A stretch of 64,000 nucleotides of DNA from Pacificoceanicola sp049803835 (GCF_049803835.1 NZ_JBNAGK010000014.1:85340-149339), one strand, 5' to 3'. Positions 8,586 to 17,696 are shown, counted from the first letter of the stretch. Notes: generated from the sequence alone by a model not told the origin. Numbers and translations: made by a program.

Positions 8586-9710
8586 ATGAGACCTGAGACA
8601 GAAGGCCAGTTGGCCGAGATCATTGCCGGGGCGGCGGGGCCGCTGCGGGTGCAGGGCGGCGGCACGCGGGGCGTGGACGCGCCGGGCGAGGTGCTGGAGA
8701 CCGGCGGGCTGACCGGGATTTCGCTGTATGATCCGGGATCTTTGACGCTGGTGGTGAAGGCGGGCACGCCGTTGGCGCAGATCGAAGCGGCGCTTGAGGC
8801 GGAAGGGCAGCGGCTGGCTTTCGAGCCGATGGACGCGCGCGGGCTTCTGGGCACTGCGGGAGAGCCGACGATCGGCGGGGTGTTCGCCGCCAACGTCAGC
8901 GGGCCGCGGCGCGTGCAGGCCGGCGCGGCGCGGGATTTCCTGCTCGGTGTGCGCTTTGTCGACGGTCTGGGGCAGGTGGTGAAGAACGGCGGGCGGGTGA
9001 TGAAGAACGTCACCGGATATGATCTCGTGAAGCTGATGGCGGGGAGCTACGGCACCTTGGGCGTGCTGACGGAGGTCAGTCTGAAGGTCCTGCCGAAGCC
9101 GGAGGCGGCGGCCTGTGTGCTGATCGACGGGTTGAGCGACGCGGAGGCGGTCGGGGCCATGGCGAAGGCTCTTGGCTCGCCCTATGACGTGACCGGCGCC
9201 GCCCATACGCCCTCCGGCATCGACGGGCACCCTGTGACGATGATCCGGATCGAGGGGTTCGAAGGCTCGGTGGCCTATCGCGCCGGGCGACTGCGGGAGA
9301 TGTTCGCTAGCCACGATGTTACGGTGGACTCCGATCCCGAGAGGGTGGCCGCCGGGTGGCGTTGGGTTCGCGATGTCCATCCGATGACGGGCACGCAAGG
9401 CGATGTCTGGCGGCTGTCCGTGAAGCCGTCCGATGCGCCGGGTCTGGTCGATGTGCTGCGGCGGCGCGGCGCGGTCCGCTCAGTGCTGTATGACTGGGGC
9501 GGCGGTCTGGTCTGGGTCGAAACGGAGCCGGGTGACGATATCCGGCCCTCCGGTTTCAAAGGCCACGCCACCCTGATCCGCGCCTCTTCCGGGACCCGCC
9601 AGCGGATTGCCCGGTTCCAGCCGGAGCCCGCGCCCGTGGCGGCCCTTGCGCAGGGCATCCGGCAGAAGTTCGACCCGAGGGCAATCCTGAACCAAGGGAT
9701 CATGGGCTGA
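8586..9710 (+). CDS. glcE: Glycolate oxidase subunit GlcE (FAD-binding)
   Basis: 374 residues. It has a shortened FAD-binding type 4 fold: VQGGGTRGV, GTAGEPTIGGVFAANVSGPRR and YGTLGVLTEVSLKVLP match GlcE. It forms the second flavoprotein subunit of the glycolate oxidase complex. The start is taken at the ATG at 8586 behind AAGAAGAAA; an earlier in-frame start at 8559 lacks a good ribosome site. Its stop overlaps the start of the next small gene (TGATG). Confidence 0.93.
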   Translation: MRPETEGQLAEIIAGAAGPLRVQGGGTRGVDAPGEVLETGGLTGISLYDPGSLTLVVKAGTPLAQIEAALEAEGQRLAFEPMDARGLLGTAGEPTIGGVFAANVSGPRRVQAGAARDFLLGVRFVDGLGQVVKNGGRVMKNVTGYDLVKLMAGSYGTLGVLTEVSLKVLPKPEAAACVLIDGLSDAEAVGAMAKALGSPYDVTGAAHTPSGIDGHPVTMIRIEGFEGSVAYRAGRLREMFASHDVTVDSDPERVAAGWRWVRDVHPMTGTQGDVWRLSVKPSDAPGLVDVLRRRGAVRSVLYDWGGGLVWVETEPGDDIRPSGFKGHATLIRASSGTRQRIARFQPEPAPVAALAQGIRQKFDPRAILNQGIMG

Positions 9711-10057
9711 TGTCCGCGATGCCCTTCTTTGCCTTTGTCATCATCTTCGTGGCGGGTCCGCTTCTGTGCGCGTTGCTGCTCCGCCTGCCGACGCGGTTGT
9801 CGCTGCTCATCGGGCTGGGGCTCGCGTCGATCGTCTGTGTCATGCTCGCTCTCATGCTGCAAAGCCTCGGGCCGATGCGGATGCTCTCCTCTCTGATCCT
9901 GCTCTGGCTGGCCTGGGTGCTGGCGGTGGCGATGACGGGTCATGCCGTCCTGCGCCGCCTCACCGCGCCTCGCGCACGCCGCCTCGTCACCATCGTGGCG
10001 CTGCTCTCGACAACCCTGCCGTGGTTCGGTTTGGCCACGGCCCGACTGATGGTCTGA
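9710..10057 (+). CDS. Small membrane protein embedded in the glycolate oxidase operon
   Basis: 115 residues, almost wholly hydrophobic, with about four helices (residues 5-25, 29-50, 58-78 and 91-113). It overlaps the glcE stop (TGATG) and ends 3 nt before glcF, so it is translated with the complex. I recognise no family. Its position suggests a helper or membrane anchor for GlcDEF or a substrate-related transport or assembly role, but this is inference from context only. Confidence 0.75.
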   Translation: MSAMPFFAFVIIFVAGPLLCALLLRLPTRLSLLIGLGLASIVCVMLALMLQSLGPMRMLSSLILLWLAWVLAVAMTGHAVLRRLTAPRARRLVTIVALLSTTLPWFGLATARLMV

Positions 10058-10060
10058 CGC

Positions 10061-11350
10061 ATGCAAACGAATTTCACCGAAGAACAGCTCGAGGATGCAG
10101 GGACCGCCCGCGCCAACAAGATCCTGCGGACCTGTGTGCATTGCGGTTTCTGTACGGCAACCTGTCCGACCTACCAGGTGCTGGGCGACGAGCTCGACAG
10201 CCCGCGCGGGCGCATCTACCTGATCAAGGACATGCTGGAGAACGAGCGTGTGCCTGACGAAAAGACCGTCAAGCACATCGACCGCTGCCTGTCCTGTCTC
10301 GCCTGCATGACGACCTGCCCCTCCGGCGTGCACTACATGCACCTCGTGGACCACGCCCGGGCCTATATCGAAAAACACTACGACCGGCCGTGGTCGGACC
10401 GTGCCCTGCGCTGGATCCTGGCGCGCATCATCCCCTATCCAGGGCGGTTCCGGCTGGCGCTGCTCGGGGCGAAGATCGGCCGTCCCTTTGCGCGGTTCAT
10501 GCCGGACCCGCGCCTGAAGGCGATGCTGCACATGGCGCCAAAGACCATCCCGCCGGTCAGCCGCAACGACGATCCGCAGAGTTTCGCGCCGAAGGCCGCG
10601 AAGCGGATGCGGGTGGCGCTGATGACCGGCTGCGCACAGAAGGCTCTGAACACCGACATCAACGACGCCACCATCCGGCTGCTGACGCGGCTCGGGGTCG
10701 AGGTCGTGGTGGCGAAAGGTGCGGGATGTTGCGGGGCGCTGACCCATCACATGGGCAAGGAGGACCTCAGTCATGCCTCCGCCTCCGCCAACATCAAGGC
10801 GTGGAGGGCGGAGATCGAGGGCGACGGCCTCGATGCCATCGTCATCAACACGTCCGGGTGCGGGACGACCGTCAAGGATTACGGCCATATGTTCGAAGGC
10901 AGCGCCCTGGCGGATGACGCCGCGCGGGTGGCCGGATTGGCGAAAGACATTTCCGAAGTGCTGACGATGCTGGAAATTCCGGAGGGCGCGGCGAAAGGAC
11001 TGCGTGTGGCCTATCACGCGGCCTGTTCGCTTCAGCATGGCCAGAAGATCAAGACCCATCCCAAGGATCTGTTGAAACGGGCCGGGTTCGAGGTGGTCGA
11101 ACCGGCGGACAGTCACCTGTGCTGCGGCTCGGCGGGCACGTACAACCTGCTCCAGCCCGAGATCTCGCAACAGTTGAAGACCCGCAAGGTCAGGACGCTG
11201 GAGGCGAAGGCTCCGGACATCATCGCCGCCGGAAACATCGGCTGCATGATGCAGATCGGCTCCGGCACACAGGTGCCCATCGTTCACACGGTCGAACTGC
11301 TCGACTGGGCCACGGGGGGGCCCAAACCGCGGGCGTTGGAAAGAGGCTGA
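10061..11350 (+). CDS. glcF: Glycolate oxidase iron-sulfur subunit GlcF
   Basis: 429 residues. Two [4Fe-4S] ferredoxin motifs, CVHCGFCTATCP and CLSCLACMTTCP, are followed by two cysteine-rich CCG domains (AGCCGALTHHMG and LCCGSAGTYNLL). It carries electrons from the flavin subunits GlcD and GlcE to the quinone pool. It ends the glc operon; the downstream protease genes start about 100 nt later. Confidence 0.95.
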   Translation: MQTNFTEEQLEDAGTARANKILRTCVHCGFCTATCPTYQVLGDELDSPRGRIYLIKDMLENERVPDEKTVKHIDRCLSCLACMTTCPSGVHYMHLVDHARAYIEKHYDRPWSDRALRWILARIIPYPGRFRLALLGAKIGRPFARFMPDPRLKAMLHMAPKTIPPVSRNDDPQSFAPKAAKRMRVALMTGCAQKALNTDINDATIRLLTRLGVEVVVAKGAGCCGALTHHMGKEDLSHASASANIKAWRAEIEGDGLDAIVINTSGCGTTVKDYGHMFEGSALADDAARVAGLAKDISEVLTMLEIPEGAAKGLRVAYHAACSLQHGQKIKTHPKDLLKRAGFEVVEPADSHLCCGSAGTYNLLQPEISQQLKTRKVRTLEAKAPDIIAAGNIGCMMQIGSGTQVPIVHTVELLDWATGGPKPRALERG

Positions 11351-11447
11351 CGCGGAAGCCACAGCGCACCGGGTTTTTCGATTGATGCCCTAATTTGGCC
11401 CCAGCTGCTGGTTAATCCGGAGTGAGCAATAACTGCGGGCGAACGGT

Positions 11448-12248
11448 GTGCGATTTCTTCTTTTGATTCTGAGCCTCCTCTGGGGAACAACCCTGCAGGC
11501 GCAGGGCTTCTTTTCGCGTGGCACTGAGGAAGGGGATCGCCGCTGGGAAGCGGTCGGGCGTCTGGAACTGCCCGGGGATGCGTTTTGTACCGGGGCGCTG
11601 ATCTCGCCAAAGCTGGTCGTGACCGCCGCCCATTGTCTGTTCGACGCCTCCACCGGCGCGCCGGTGGCGATAGACGACATCCAGTTTCTCGCCGGATGGC
11701 GCAACGGGCGGGCTGCGGCCTATCGCAGGGTTAGGCAGGCGGTGCACCTGCCGAACTACGACTTCGCCGCGCCTGCGGACACGGAGCGCGTACGCAAGGA
11801 CCTTGCGCTGATCGAGTTGCAGCATCCGATCCGGAACACGACGATCATGCCCTTCGCCACCGGGGAGCGTCCGGATCAGGGGGCGGAGGTCGGCGTGGTG
11901 TCCTACGCGCACAACCGGTCCGAAGCGCCGACCCTGCAGGACCTGTGCAAGCTCCTGTCGCGGCAGGACGGAATCCTGATTCTGTCGTGCGAAGTGGAAT
12001 TCGGTGCGTCTGGCTCGCCGGTCTTTTCCATCGCACCGGACGGCACGCCGAGCCTTGTTTCCGTCATCTCGGCCAAGGCGCGGGACGAAAGCACGGGTGC
12101 GCCGGTTTCGTTGGCCATCTCGCTGGACGCGCCGCTGGCGATCCTGCGGGCGCTGGTGTCGGAAGGGGCTGGCCTGCCGCGCGGACTGACCCGGCAGTCG
12201 GCCGGCATCCGCAACGAGGAAACCGGCGCGAAATTCGTGAAGCCATGA
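11448..12248 (+). CDS. Secreted trypsin-like serine protease, first of three tandem paralogues
   Basis: 266 residues from a GTG start, with a signal peptide (RFLLLILSLLWGTTLQAQ). The chymotrypsin-fold triad is complete: H62 in TAAHC, D118 in KDLALIEL and S188 in GASGSP. The protein ends in the tail GAKFVKP, which recurs in the next two genes. It is predicted to act in the periplasm or outside. Its stop overlaps the start of the second protease by ATGA. The natural substrate is unknown. Confidence 0.85.
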   Translation: MRFLLLILSLLWGTTLQAQGFFSRGTEEGDRRWEAVGRLELPGDAFCTGALISPKLVVTAAHCLFDASTGAPVAIDDIQFLAGWRNGRAAAYRRVRQAVHLPNYDFAAPADTERVRKDLALIELQHPIRNTTIMPFATGERPDQGAEVGVVSYAHNRSEAPTLQDLCKLLSRQDGILILSCEVEFGASGSPVFSIAPDGTPSLVSVISAKARDESTGAPVSLAISLDAPLAILRALVSEGAGLPRGLTRQSAGIRNEETGAKFVKP

Positions 12249-13060
12249 GAGCGGTCGCGCTGTTCCTTCTGGCCGTTCTGGCCCAGCCCGCCTCTGCGCA
12301 GCAAGCGCATTTCGACGTCATGGCCAGCCGTGGCGCGGTGATCGGCTGGGAGGCGGTGGGACGGGTCGAATCCGGGCAGGGGATGTGCACCGGCACGCTG
12401 ATCGCACGGTCCTTCGTGCTGACCGCCGCGCATTGCGTCTTCGATGCGGGCGGGACGCGTATCGCGCCTGACCGGCTGCGATTTCGGGCGGGCTACCAGA
12501 ATGGTGAGGCCATCGCCGAGCGGCGGGTGGCGGACTATGTCGTGGCTGCCGGATACCGGGCCGGAGCAGGCGGCAAGATCGACGGGGCGATGATCGCCAA
12601 CGACCTTGCGGTGCTGAAACTGGACGCAGAGATCTTTTCGAGTGAGGCCGATCCGTTCGCCGTGGCCGACGCCCCGCCGGACGGCTTGGAGGTCAGCGTG
12701 GTTTCTTACGGGCAGGGCCGGATGGAAGTGCTCTCGCGGCAGGCGCGGTGCAACTTGACGGAGCATTACGGCGGCGGTGTCCTCGGCTTCGACTGTGACG
12801 TGACCTTCGGATCGTCCGGCGCTCCGGTTTTCGGGATGGTGGACGGGCGGCTGCGCATCCTGTCGGTGATTTCCGCCATGGGGCGCGGGCCGGATGGCCA
12901 GAAACGGGCGTTCGGCATGACCCTGCCGCAGCAGGTTCAGACGTTGATGGGACAGCTCTACGTTGATGGGTCCCGTCCCAAGCCGACCAACGGTGCCCGG
13001 CGGATCACGGTGGGCAAGCCGCAGGCGCAGACCTCGGGAGCGAAGTTCGTGCGGCCATGA
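12245..13060 (+). CDS. Secreted trypsin-like serine protease, second paralogue
   Basis: 271 residues starting at the ATG that overlaps the previous stop. Signal peptide ends at PASA-QQ. The triad is intact: H63 in TAAHC, D120 in NDLAVLKL and S191 in GSSGAP. The C-terminus ends GAKFVRP, nearly the same tail as its neighbours. The two active members differ mainly in loop lengths, consistent with an old tandem duplication. A longer open frame back to 11945 only reads through the first protease in another frame. Confidence 0.85.
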   Translation: MRAVALFLLAVLAQPASAQQAHFDVMASRGAVIGWEAVGRVESGQGMCTGTLIARSFVLTAAHCVFDAGGTRIAPDRLRFRAGYQNGEAIAERRVADYVVAAGYRAGAGGKIDGAMIANDLAVLKLDAEIFSSEADPFAVADAPPDGLEVSVVSYGQGRMEVLSRQARCNLTEHYGGGVLGFDCDVTFGSSGAPVFGMVDGRLRILSVISAMGRGPDGQKRAFGMTLPQQVQTLMGQLYVDGSRPKPTNGARRITVGKPQAQTSGAKFVRP

Positions 13061-13794
13061 GACCGTTGCGTATCCTGTCCCCAGGAGCGCTGCTCGGCGT
13101 GCTCTGCTCCGGTTACGCCATGGCGCAGGGAACGCCGCCCGCGCTTCTGGAGGAGCCGGTTCAGGCCGGAGACCTGCTGGTCAGCGGCCGGACCTGTCCG
13201 GCGGTCGTTGTTGGCCCGCGGCATGCCACGGTGGCGGCGGAGTGTCTTCTGCGGCAGGCGGAGGCGGATGCGCAGGTGACCGAGATCGTGGTCTTCATCC
13301 GCGATGGCGACGGCTTGCCGCTCTATCGCGCCCCGGTGCTTGGATGGATTGCCGCCGCGGGTGCGGGACCTCAACCCGGGCCGCTTTATCAGGTGCAGAT
13401 CGTGTCGCATGGCCTCGTCCTGCTTGCCGTCGAGCCCGGGGCATGGACGCTGTCCGAGCCGGATGCCCTGCCGCCGCGTCCCTATGCCGGGCCCGGCGGC
13501 CTTGCCGAGGTGCGGGTCACCCGGGCTCTGGCAGCGGATCGCACAGCAAACCCGCAGGATACATGCCCGGCCCGCCTTGGACTGCCGGACGATCCGGGGT
13601 TCAATTCTGCGATCCTGTGTACCCTGGTGCGGGGCAATGCGCTGGCAAACGCCGAGGATGTGCCAGGGACTGCGCGGATCAATCGCGGGGTCCGCGCGGG
13701 GCCTGTGGCGGGCGAAGACGCATCAGGGCCGGGTGTCCCGGCTTCGCCGGAGTTCGAACGGCGCGCCCCGGCTGCGAAATTCGTCAAACCCTGA
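13057..13794 (+). CDS. Secreted pseudoprotease, third paralogue with catalytic triad lost
   Basis: 245 residues, start overlapping the previous stop by ATGA, signal peptide ending at AMA-Q. It aligns by motif to the two proteases: TVAAECLL stands where they have TAAHC, so the catalytic His is Glu62. The Asp site is replaced by Gly119 in HGLVLLAVE, and no GxSG serine motif remains. The reading frame is intact and keeps the C-terminal tail AAKFVKP. Retention of fold, signal peptide and tail without catalysis suggests a regulator, inhibitor or binding partner of the two proteases (inference). Confidence 0.75.
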   Translation: MRPLRILSPGALLGVLCSGYAMAQGTPPALLEEPVQAGDLLVSGRTCPAVVVGPRHATVAAECLLRQAEADAQVTEIVVFIRDGDGLPLYRAPVLGWIAAAGAGPQPGPLYQVQIVSHGLVLLAVEPGAWTLSEPDALPPRPYAGPGGLAEVRVTRALAADRTANPQDTCPARLGLPDDPGFNSAILCTLVRGNALANAEDVPGTARINRGVRAGPVAGEDASGPGVPASPEFERRAPAAKFVKP

Positions 13795-13935
13795 GGGCCT
13801 GCGCACTGAGCGTTGGAGTCGGACTGGCGGCGGCGGCTGGGGTTGGTGCCACGCAATCCGCGCTTCGCCCAGACACGTCCGCAGCCCTCCGCAAGCCTCA
13901 TGGATCATGGCTGACTGCCAAACTATCCCGGAGTG

Positions 13936-16900
13936 TCACGCCTGCGCGGCACTCAGCACGCGGCGCAGGGTGCGGGACAATTCGTCCGGGGCGCAGGGCT
14001 TTCCAAGCACAGGACCAACCACGTCGCCGCGATTGGCTTCCCCGATGCCCGTGTACCCGGACATGTAGACCACCGGCACCTCGGGCCGGCTGGCCCTGAC
14101 CCGCCGCGCCAGTTCAAATCCGCCGACCCCTTGCGGCATGACAACGTCGGTCAACAGCACATCAAAGGGGGGATTCTCCCGCGCGATCAGGTCCAACGCC
14201 TCCTGCCCGTTCGTGGCAGTCAGCACGGTATACCCCATGGCACGTACAGCCTCGGCGGTGAGTTCCAGCAACTTGAGTTCATCTTCGACGATCAGAATGG
14301 TTTCCCCCTGGCCGGGGATCACGCCTTCCGGCGCAAGGTCCGTGCTGCCCGGGACGGTGGCCGCGCCTTGCGGGATGCGCAGGGTCACGGTCGTGCCCAC
14401 GCCTTCGGCGCTGTCGATCCGCATGTCGCCGCCGGCGTGCTCGACAAAGCCGTATACCATGGACAGGCCGAGCCCGGTGCCGCGGTCATGGGATTTGGTG
14501 GTGAAGAACGGGTCGATGGCGCGGCGTTGAATGGACGGGGGCATGCCGGGCCCGTCGTCCCGAACCGCGATCTCGACCACTGTGCCGCGCCCTGAATCCC
14601 CGGTGTCGAACGACCTGGCGCTCACGGTGATGGTGCCACTTTCCTTCTTTTCGAGGATCGCATCCCGGCTGTTCAGCACGAGGTTGAGCAGCGCGTTCTC
14701 GAGTTGGCTGAGATCGCAGGTGACGGTCAGCGCCGGGTCCGGGCTGCGGAAGGTCAGGGTGATGGACTTCTCGAGCAGCGGCTGGGCCAAAGATTGCAGA
14801 TCGGCGAAGGCGTCCGCAACGCGCACCGTCTGGTCCTGGCCCGGCTGGCGCTTGGCAAAGGTCAGAAGCCTCCGGGTCAGCGCCTCTCCGCGCTTCACCG
14901 ATCCGAGCGCGGCTTCGAGGTATTTGCGCTGCGTCTCGTCGGCGGTGGTTTCGGCGAGTTGCGCGGCGTACTGGATCGTCGCCAGGATGTTGTTGAAGTC
15001 ATGGGCCACGCCCCCGGTCAGTTGCCCGAGCGCGTCGAGGCGGCCGGCCCGCTCGGCCTGTTGCCGCGTGTTCTCCTGTTCGGTGACATCCTCGATGCTG
15101 AGGACCGTAACCACGTCCGTGGCCCGCTGCGCCTCGACCGGGGCGCTGGAAATGCGCACGAGGCGGGCCGGGTGGTTCGCGCTGGTTTGCAGGATGGCAT
15201 GTTCCGCCACCATGGTCGCTCCGGCAAGCGCCCTGTGCATCGGGTCCGCCGACGCATCCAGCGGGCGGTTGGTTTCCGGTTCGACGAACCGGACGTGGCG
15301 TGGCCAGTCCACTGGCCAGGGCCCGTCGTCCAGTCCCAGCAGGGAGACCGCCCCGGGATTGGCCACCGCGATCCGGCCGTCGCGATGCAGGCCGACGATG
15401 GCGCTGCGGGTGGTGTTGAGAATCGCGCTGAGACGCGTCGTGATACGACGCATATCGCGGGCCTGCTGCTGGGCTCTGCGCTTGCCGCGCAAGGCCTGCG
15501 CGACCAATCCGAGCCCGAGTAGGATCACCGTTCCCGCGGCCAGTCCCTGCGCCCAGCGGATGCGTTTGGCTGTCCAGAACACGGGCTCGCCCAGCCACTG
15601 CTGGCGCAAGTCCAGATAGGCCTCGGACGACAGGTATCCAGGAATCACCGCGTTCAGCCGCTCGCGTACCTCCGGCAGGCCGAAGCGCAGCGCGACGGCG
15701 CGCTGCGAGACGTGGAAGGGGGGAAAGACCTCGTGCACGGCCTCGCTCTGCCCTCTTTCTTCGAGCAGGCTGCGCGTCGTGGCGGAGGGAAAGAGGATGG
15801 CATCGACGGTGCCGGTCAGCAACGCGTCGATCAGGGCATCGCGGTTGGTGTAGACGCTCAGGGTCAGCCCGCCGTGGGCTTCTGCGCGCTCCCGGGCGAT
15901 ATTCTGCTCCATCACGCCGACGCGCAGCCCGGTCAGATCGTCGAGATCATGGACCGTGCCGATCCGGTCCGACCCGGCGGGCAGAAAGATCGCGTAGGGC
16001 GACTGCTGTACTGGAATGGTGAAATCCATCTCCCGCTGCTTGCCCTGTGTCACGCTGATCGGCGGCAGCATGTCGTAGAGTCCCGATACCGGACCGAGCT
16101 GCCATTCCGCGGTCGAGATCGGCACGAAGCGCAGCCGCAAACCGGCAAGCCGGGCGATCTCGCGCAGGCTTTCGACTCCGAAGCCGGTAAACTGACCGTC
16201 GCTGTCGATGACCTGGTAGGGGGGGAAGTCGGTCACGCCCACGGTCAGAACATCGGGCGCCGGTTCCGGTGCGATCATGTTCCAGCGCCGCAGCAGTTGT
16301 TCCATCTCGCCTGACACGATCATCGCGTTGAGCGCCGCGTTTACCCGGGGCATCAGGTCGGCCTTGTCCGGGGACAGGACAACGTGGATGGCTTCGGTTC
16401 GCAGCGGCGGTTCGACCACCTGGATGCGGTAATCGAGACGGGATTTTTGCAGGAAGTCTGCGCCGATCTTGTGCAATGCCACGACGCCGTCGACCTGCCC
16501 GACGAGCAGGGCGGCAAAGGCGGCGGACGGGTCATCGAAGGCCACCGGCACGGCAGCCCCGCCGAAATCCGCAAGATTGCTGCCCGCGGTATTCCTGACG
16601 AAACCGACCTTCTTGCCTGTCATGTCCGACGAGGGGGGCAAGAGCCCCGGTTCCAATAGCACGAACAGGTAGATCGGCATTTCCGCCAGCGGATCGGAAA
16701 ATACCACGTTGCCCTCGAGGATCGGCAGACGCACGACACCGGCCATCATGTTCGTCTCGCCCCGGGCCTGCGCCGCGAGCGCCGCGGGCCGGGTGGGGTA
16801 GGGCTTGAACTCGAGGGTGAACCCGGCGCGTCTGGCGACAGCATTCGCCAGATCGGCGAAAAACCCGGTCAAGGTGCCGTCGATGTCTTCGTAGATGCCG

Positions 16901-17010
16901 ATGACCGGGGCCCATGGAACGGTCAGCTGATCCTCCTGCGCCGTTGCAGCGTGGCTGCTCAAACCGAAGAGCAGGCAGGCGAGGCAGACGCGTATCAGTC
17001 GGGGCAGCAT
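13936..17010 (-). CDS. Hybrid sensor histidine kinase with two periplasmic solute-binding domains
   Basis: 1024 residues. A signal peptide (MLPRLIRVCLACLLFGLSSHAATA) leads into two tandem SBP_bac_3 domains (about 28-245 and 255-475). A membrane helix follows (about 486-506), then a PAS domain, HisKA with GGVAHDFNNILA (His670), an HATPase domain with NLVLNSRDA, DDGPGMP and GTGLGLSMV, and a C-terminal receiver with acceptor D955 in LLTDVVMP. It probably senses a small amino-acid-like ligand in the periplasm and phosphorylates its own receiver. The ATG at 17010 is chosen because it begins the signal peptide; the open frame runs further up without family support. Divergent from a single-domain receiver gene. 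Confidence 0.92.
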   Translation of the reverse strand: MLPRLIRVCLACLLFGLSSHAATAQEDQLTVPWAPVIGIYEDIDGTLTGFFADLANAVARRAGFTLEFKPYPTRPAALAAQARGETNMMAGVVRLPILEGNVVFSDPLAEMPIYLFVLLEPGLLPPSSDMTGKKVGFVRNTAGSNLADFGGAAVPVAFDDPSAAFAALLVGQVDGVVALHKIGADFLQKSRLDYRIQVVEPPLRTEAIHVVLSPDKADLMPRVNAALNAMIVSGEMEQLLRRWNMIAPEPAPDVLTVGVTDFPPYQVIDSDGQFTGFGVESLREIARLAGLRLRFVPISTAEWQLGPVSGLYDMLPPISVTQGKQREMDFTIPVQQSPYAIFLPAGSDRIGTVHDLDDLTGLRVGVMEQNIARERAEAHGGLTLSVYTNRDALIDALLTGTVDAILFPSATTRSLLEERGQSEAVHEVFPPFHVSQRAVALRFGLPEVRERLNAVIPGYLSSEAYLDLRQQWLGEPVFWTAKRIRWAQGLAAGTVILLGLGLVAQALRGKRRAQQQARDMRRITTRLSAILNTTRSAIVGLHRDGRIAVANPGAVSLLGLDDGPWPVDWPRHVRFVEPETNRPLDASADPMHRALAGATMVAEHAILQTSANHPARLVRISSAPVEAQRATDVVTVLSIEDVTEQENTRQQAERAGRLDALGQLTGGVAHDFNNILATIQYAAQLAETTADETQRKYLEAALGSVKRGEALTRRLLTFAKRQPGQDQTVRVADAFADLQSLAQPLLEKSITLTFRSPDPALTVTCDLSQLENALLNLVLNSRDAILEKKESGTITVSARSFDTGDSGRGTVVEIAVRDDGPGMPPSIQRRAIDPFFTTKSHDRGTGLGLSMVYGFVEHAGGDMRIDSAEGVGTTVTLRIPQGAATVPGSTDLAPEGVIPGQGETILIVEDELKLLELTAEAVRAMGYTVLTATNGQEALDLIARENPPFDVLLTDVVMPQGVGGFELARRVRASRPEVPVVYMSGYTGIGEANRGDVVGPVLGKPCAPDELSRTLRRVLSAAQA

Positions 17011-17286
17011 ACAGGCCTTTCGAAACGGAAAACTCGGGTGCACGACGATCCGGGACCGTCGCGCGAGGTACGCCGCAACACTACGCGACGTCATGGCGGA
17101 AAACAAAAGGGATTGTGTTAACGCGGGACCGAGGGACCGCCGCCGTGCACGGGAGAGGTGCAAATCTGCGGTTGTCTGCACCCCCACGGGTGCTACATCG
17201 TCAAAGCGGACAGGCTGCTGCGCCGCGCCCGTCTGCGTGAGACAGGCTGGACACTCCAAACGGCGTAGAGGCATTCAGGTCATACC

Positions 17287-17649
17287 ATGGCGACTCCGAA
17301 GATCCTGATTCTGGACGATGATTTCGAGTTCGCAGGGATGATGGCGGCGGCCTGCGGGGCGCTTGGCCACGAAACGCACGTCGAGACCAGCAGCACCGCG
17401 GCACTGGCGTTGATCGGCGCGACTCCGTCCTTGCAACTGGTTTTCATCGACCTGTCGCTGTCCGGACAGGAAAACGGTTTCGATCTCGCTGACAGGGTTG
17501 CTGCCCAGCGACCGGATCTGTCGATTGCCCTCATGTCCGGGTTCGGCAGCTACAGCGACCGACCTGCGCGTTACGCGGACACCGAGGTGCTGACGAAACC
17601 CCTGAGCCTGAAGGACCTCGGCGCCTTTCTGGCCAGGAAACTGACCTGA
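17287..17649 (+). CDS. Single-domain response regulator (receiver only)
   Basis: 120 residues. The acidic cluster ILDDDFE, phosphoacceptor FIDLSLSG (Asp about 54), the switch segment ALMSGFG and the Lys in VLTKPLSL are all present. There is no output domain, so it works as a phosphate shuttle or by protein contact. It is divergent from the hybrid kinase across 276 bp and is a likely partner. A strong terminator follows 14 nt after the stop. Confidence 0.88.
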   Translation: MATPKILILDDDFEFAGMMAAACGALGHETHVETSSTAALALIGATPSLQLVFIDLSLSGQENGFDLADRVAAQRPDLSIALMSGFGSYSDRPARYADTEVLTKPLSLKDLGAFLARKLT

Positions 17650-17663
17650 GCAGAAGGCAAAAA

Positions 17664-17691
17664 AGCCCCTAAGGTCAACACCTTAGGGGCT
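17664..17691. terminator. Bidirectional rho-independent terminator
   Basis: Perfect 11-bp stem AGCCCCTAAGG/CCTTAGGGGCT around loop TCAACA, flanked by an A-run on the left and TTTT on the right. It can stop both the receiver gene (plus) and the tRNA-Leu transcript (minus). Confidence 0.92.
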
Positions 17692-17696
17692 TTTCA

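Noticed and set aside
9275..11362. 695-residue minus-strand frame
   Set aside because: Antisense of glcE, the small membrane gene and glcF; low-complexity Arg/Gln/His composition.
14531..15619. 362-residue plus-strand frame
   Set aside because: Antisense of the hybrid kinase; Ser/Arg-rich composition and no domain.
17011..17274. N-terminal extension of the hybrid kinase
   Set aside because: The 88 extra residues precede a perfect signal peptide and would bury it; the ATG at 17010 is the sensible start.
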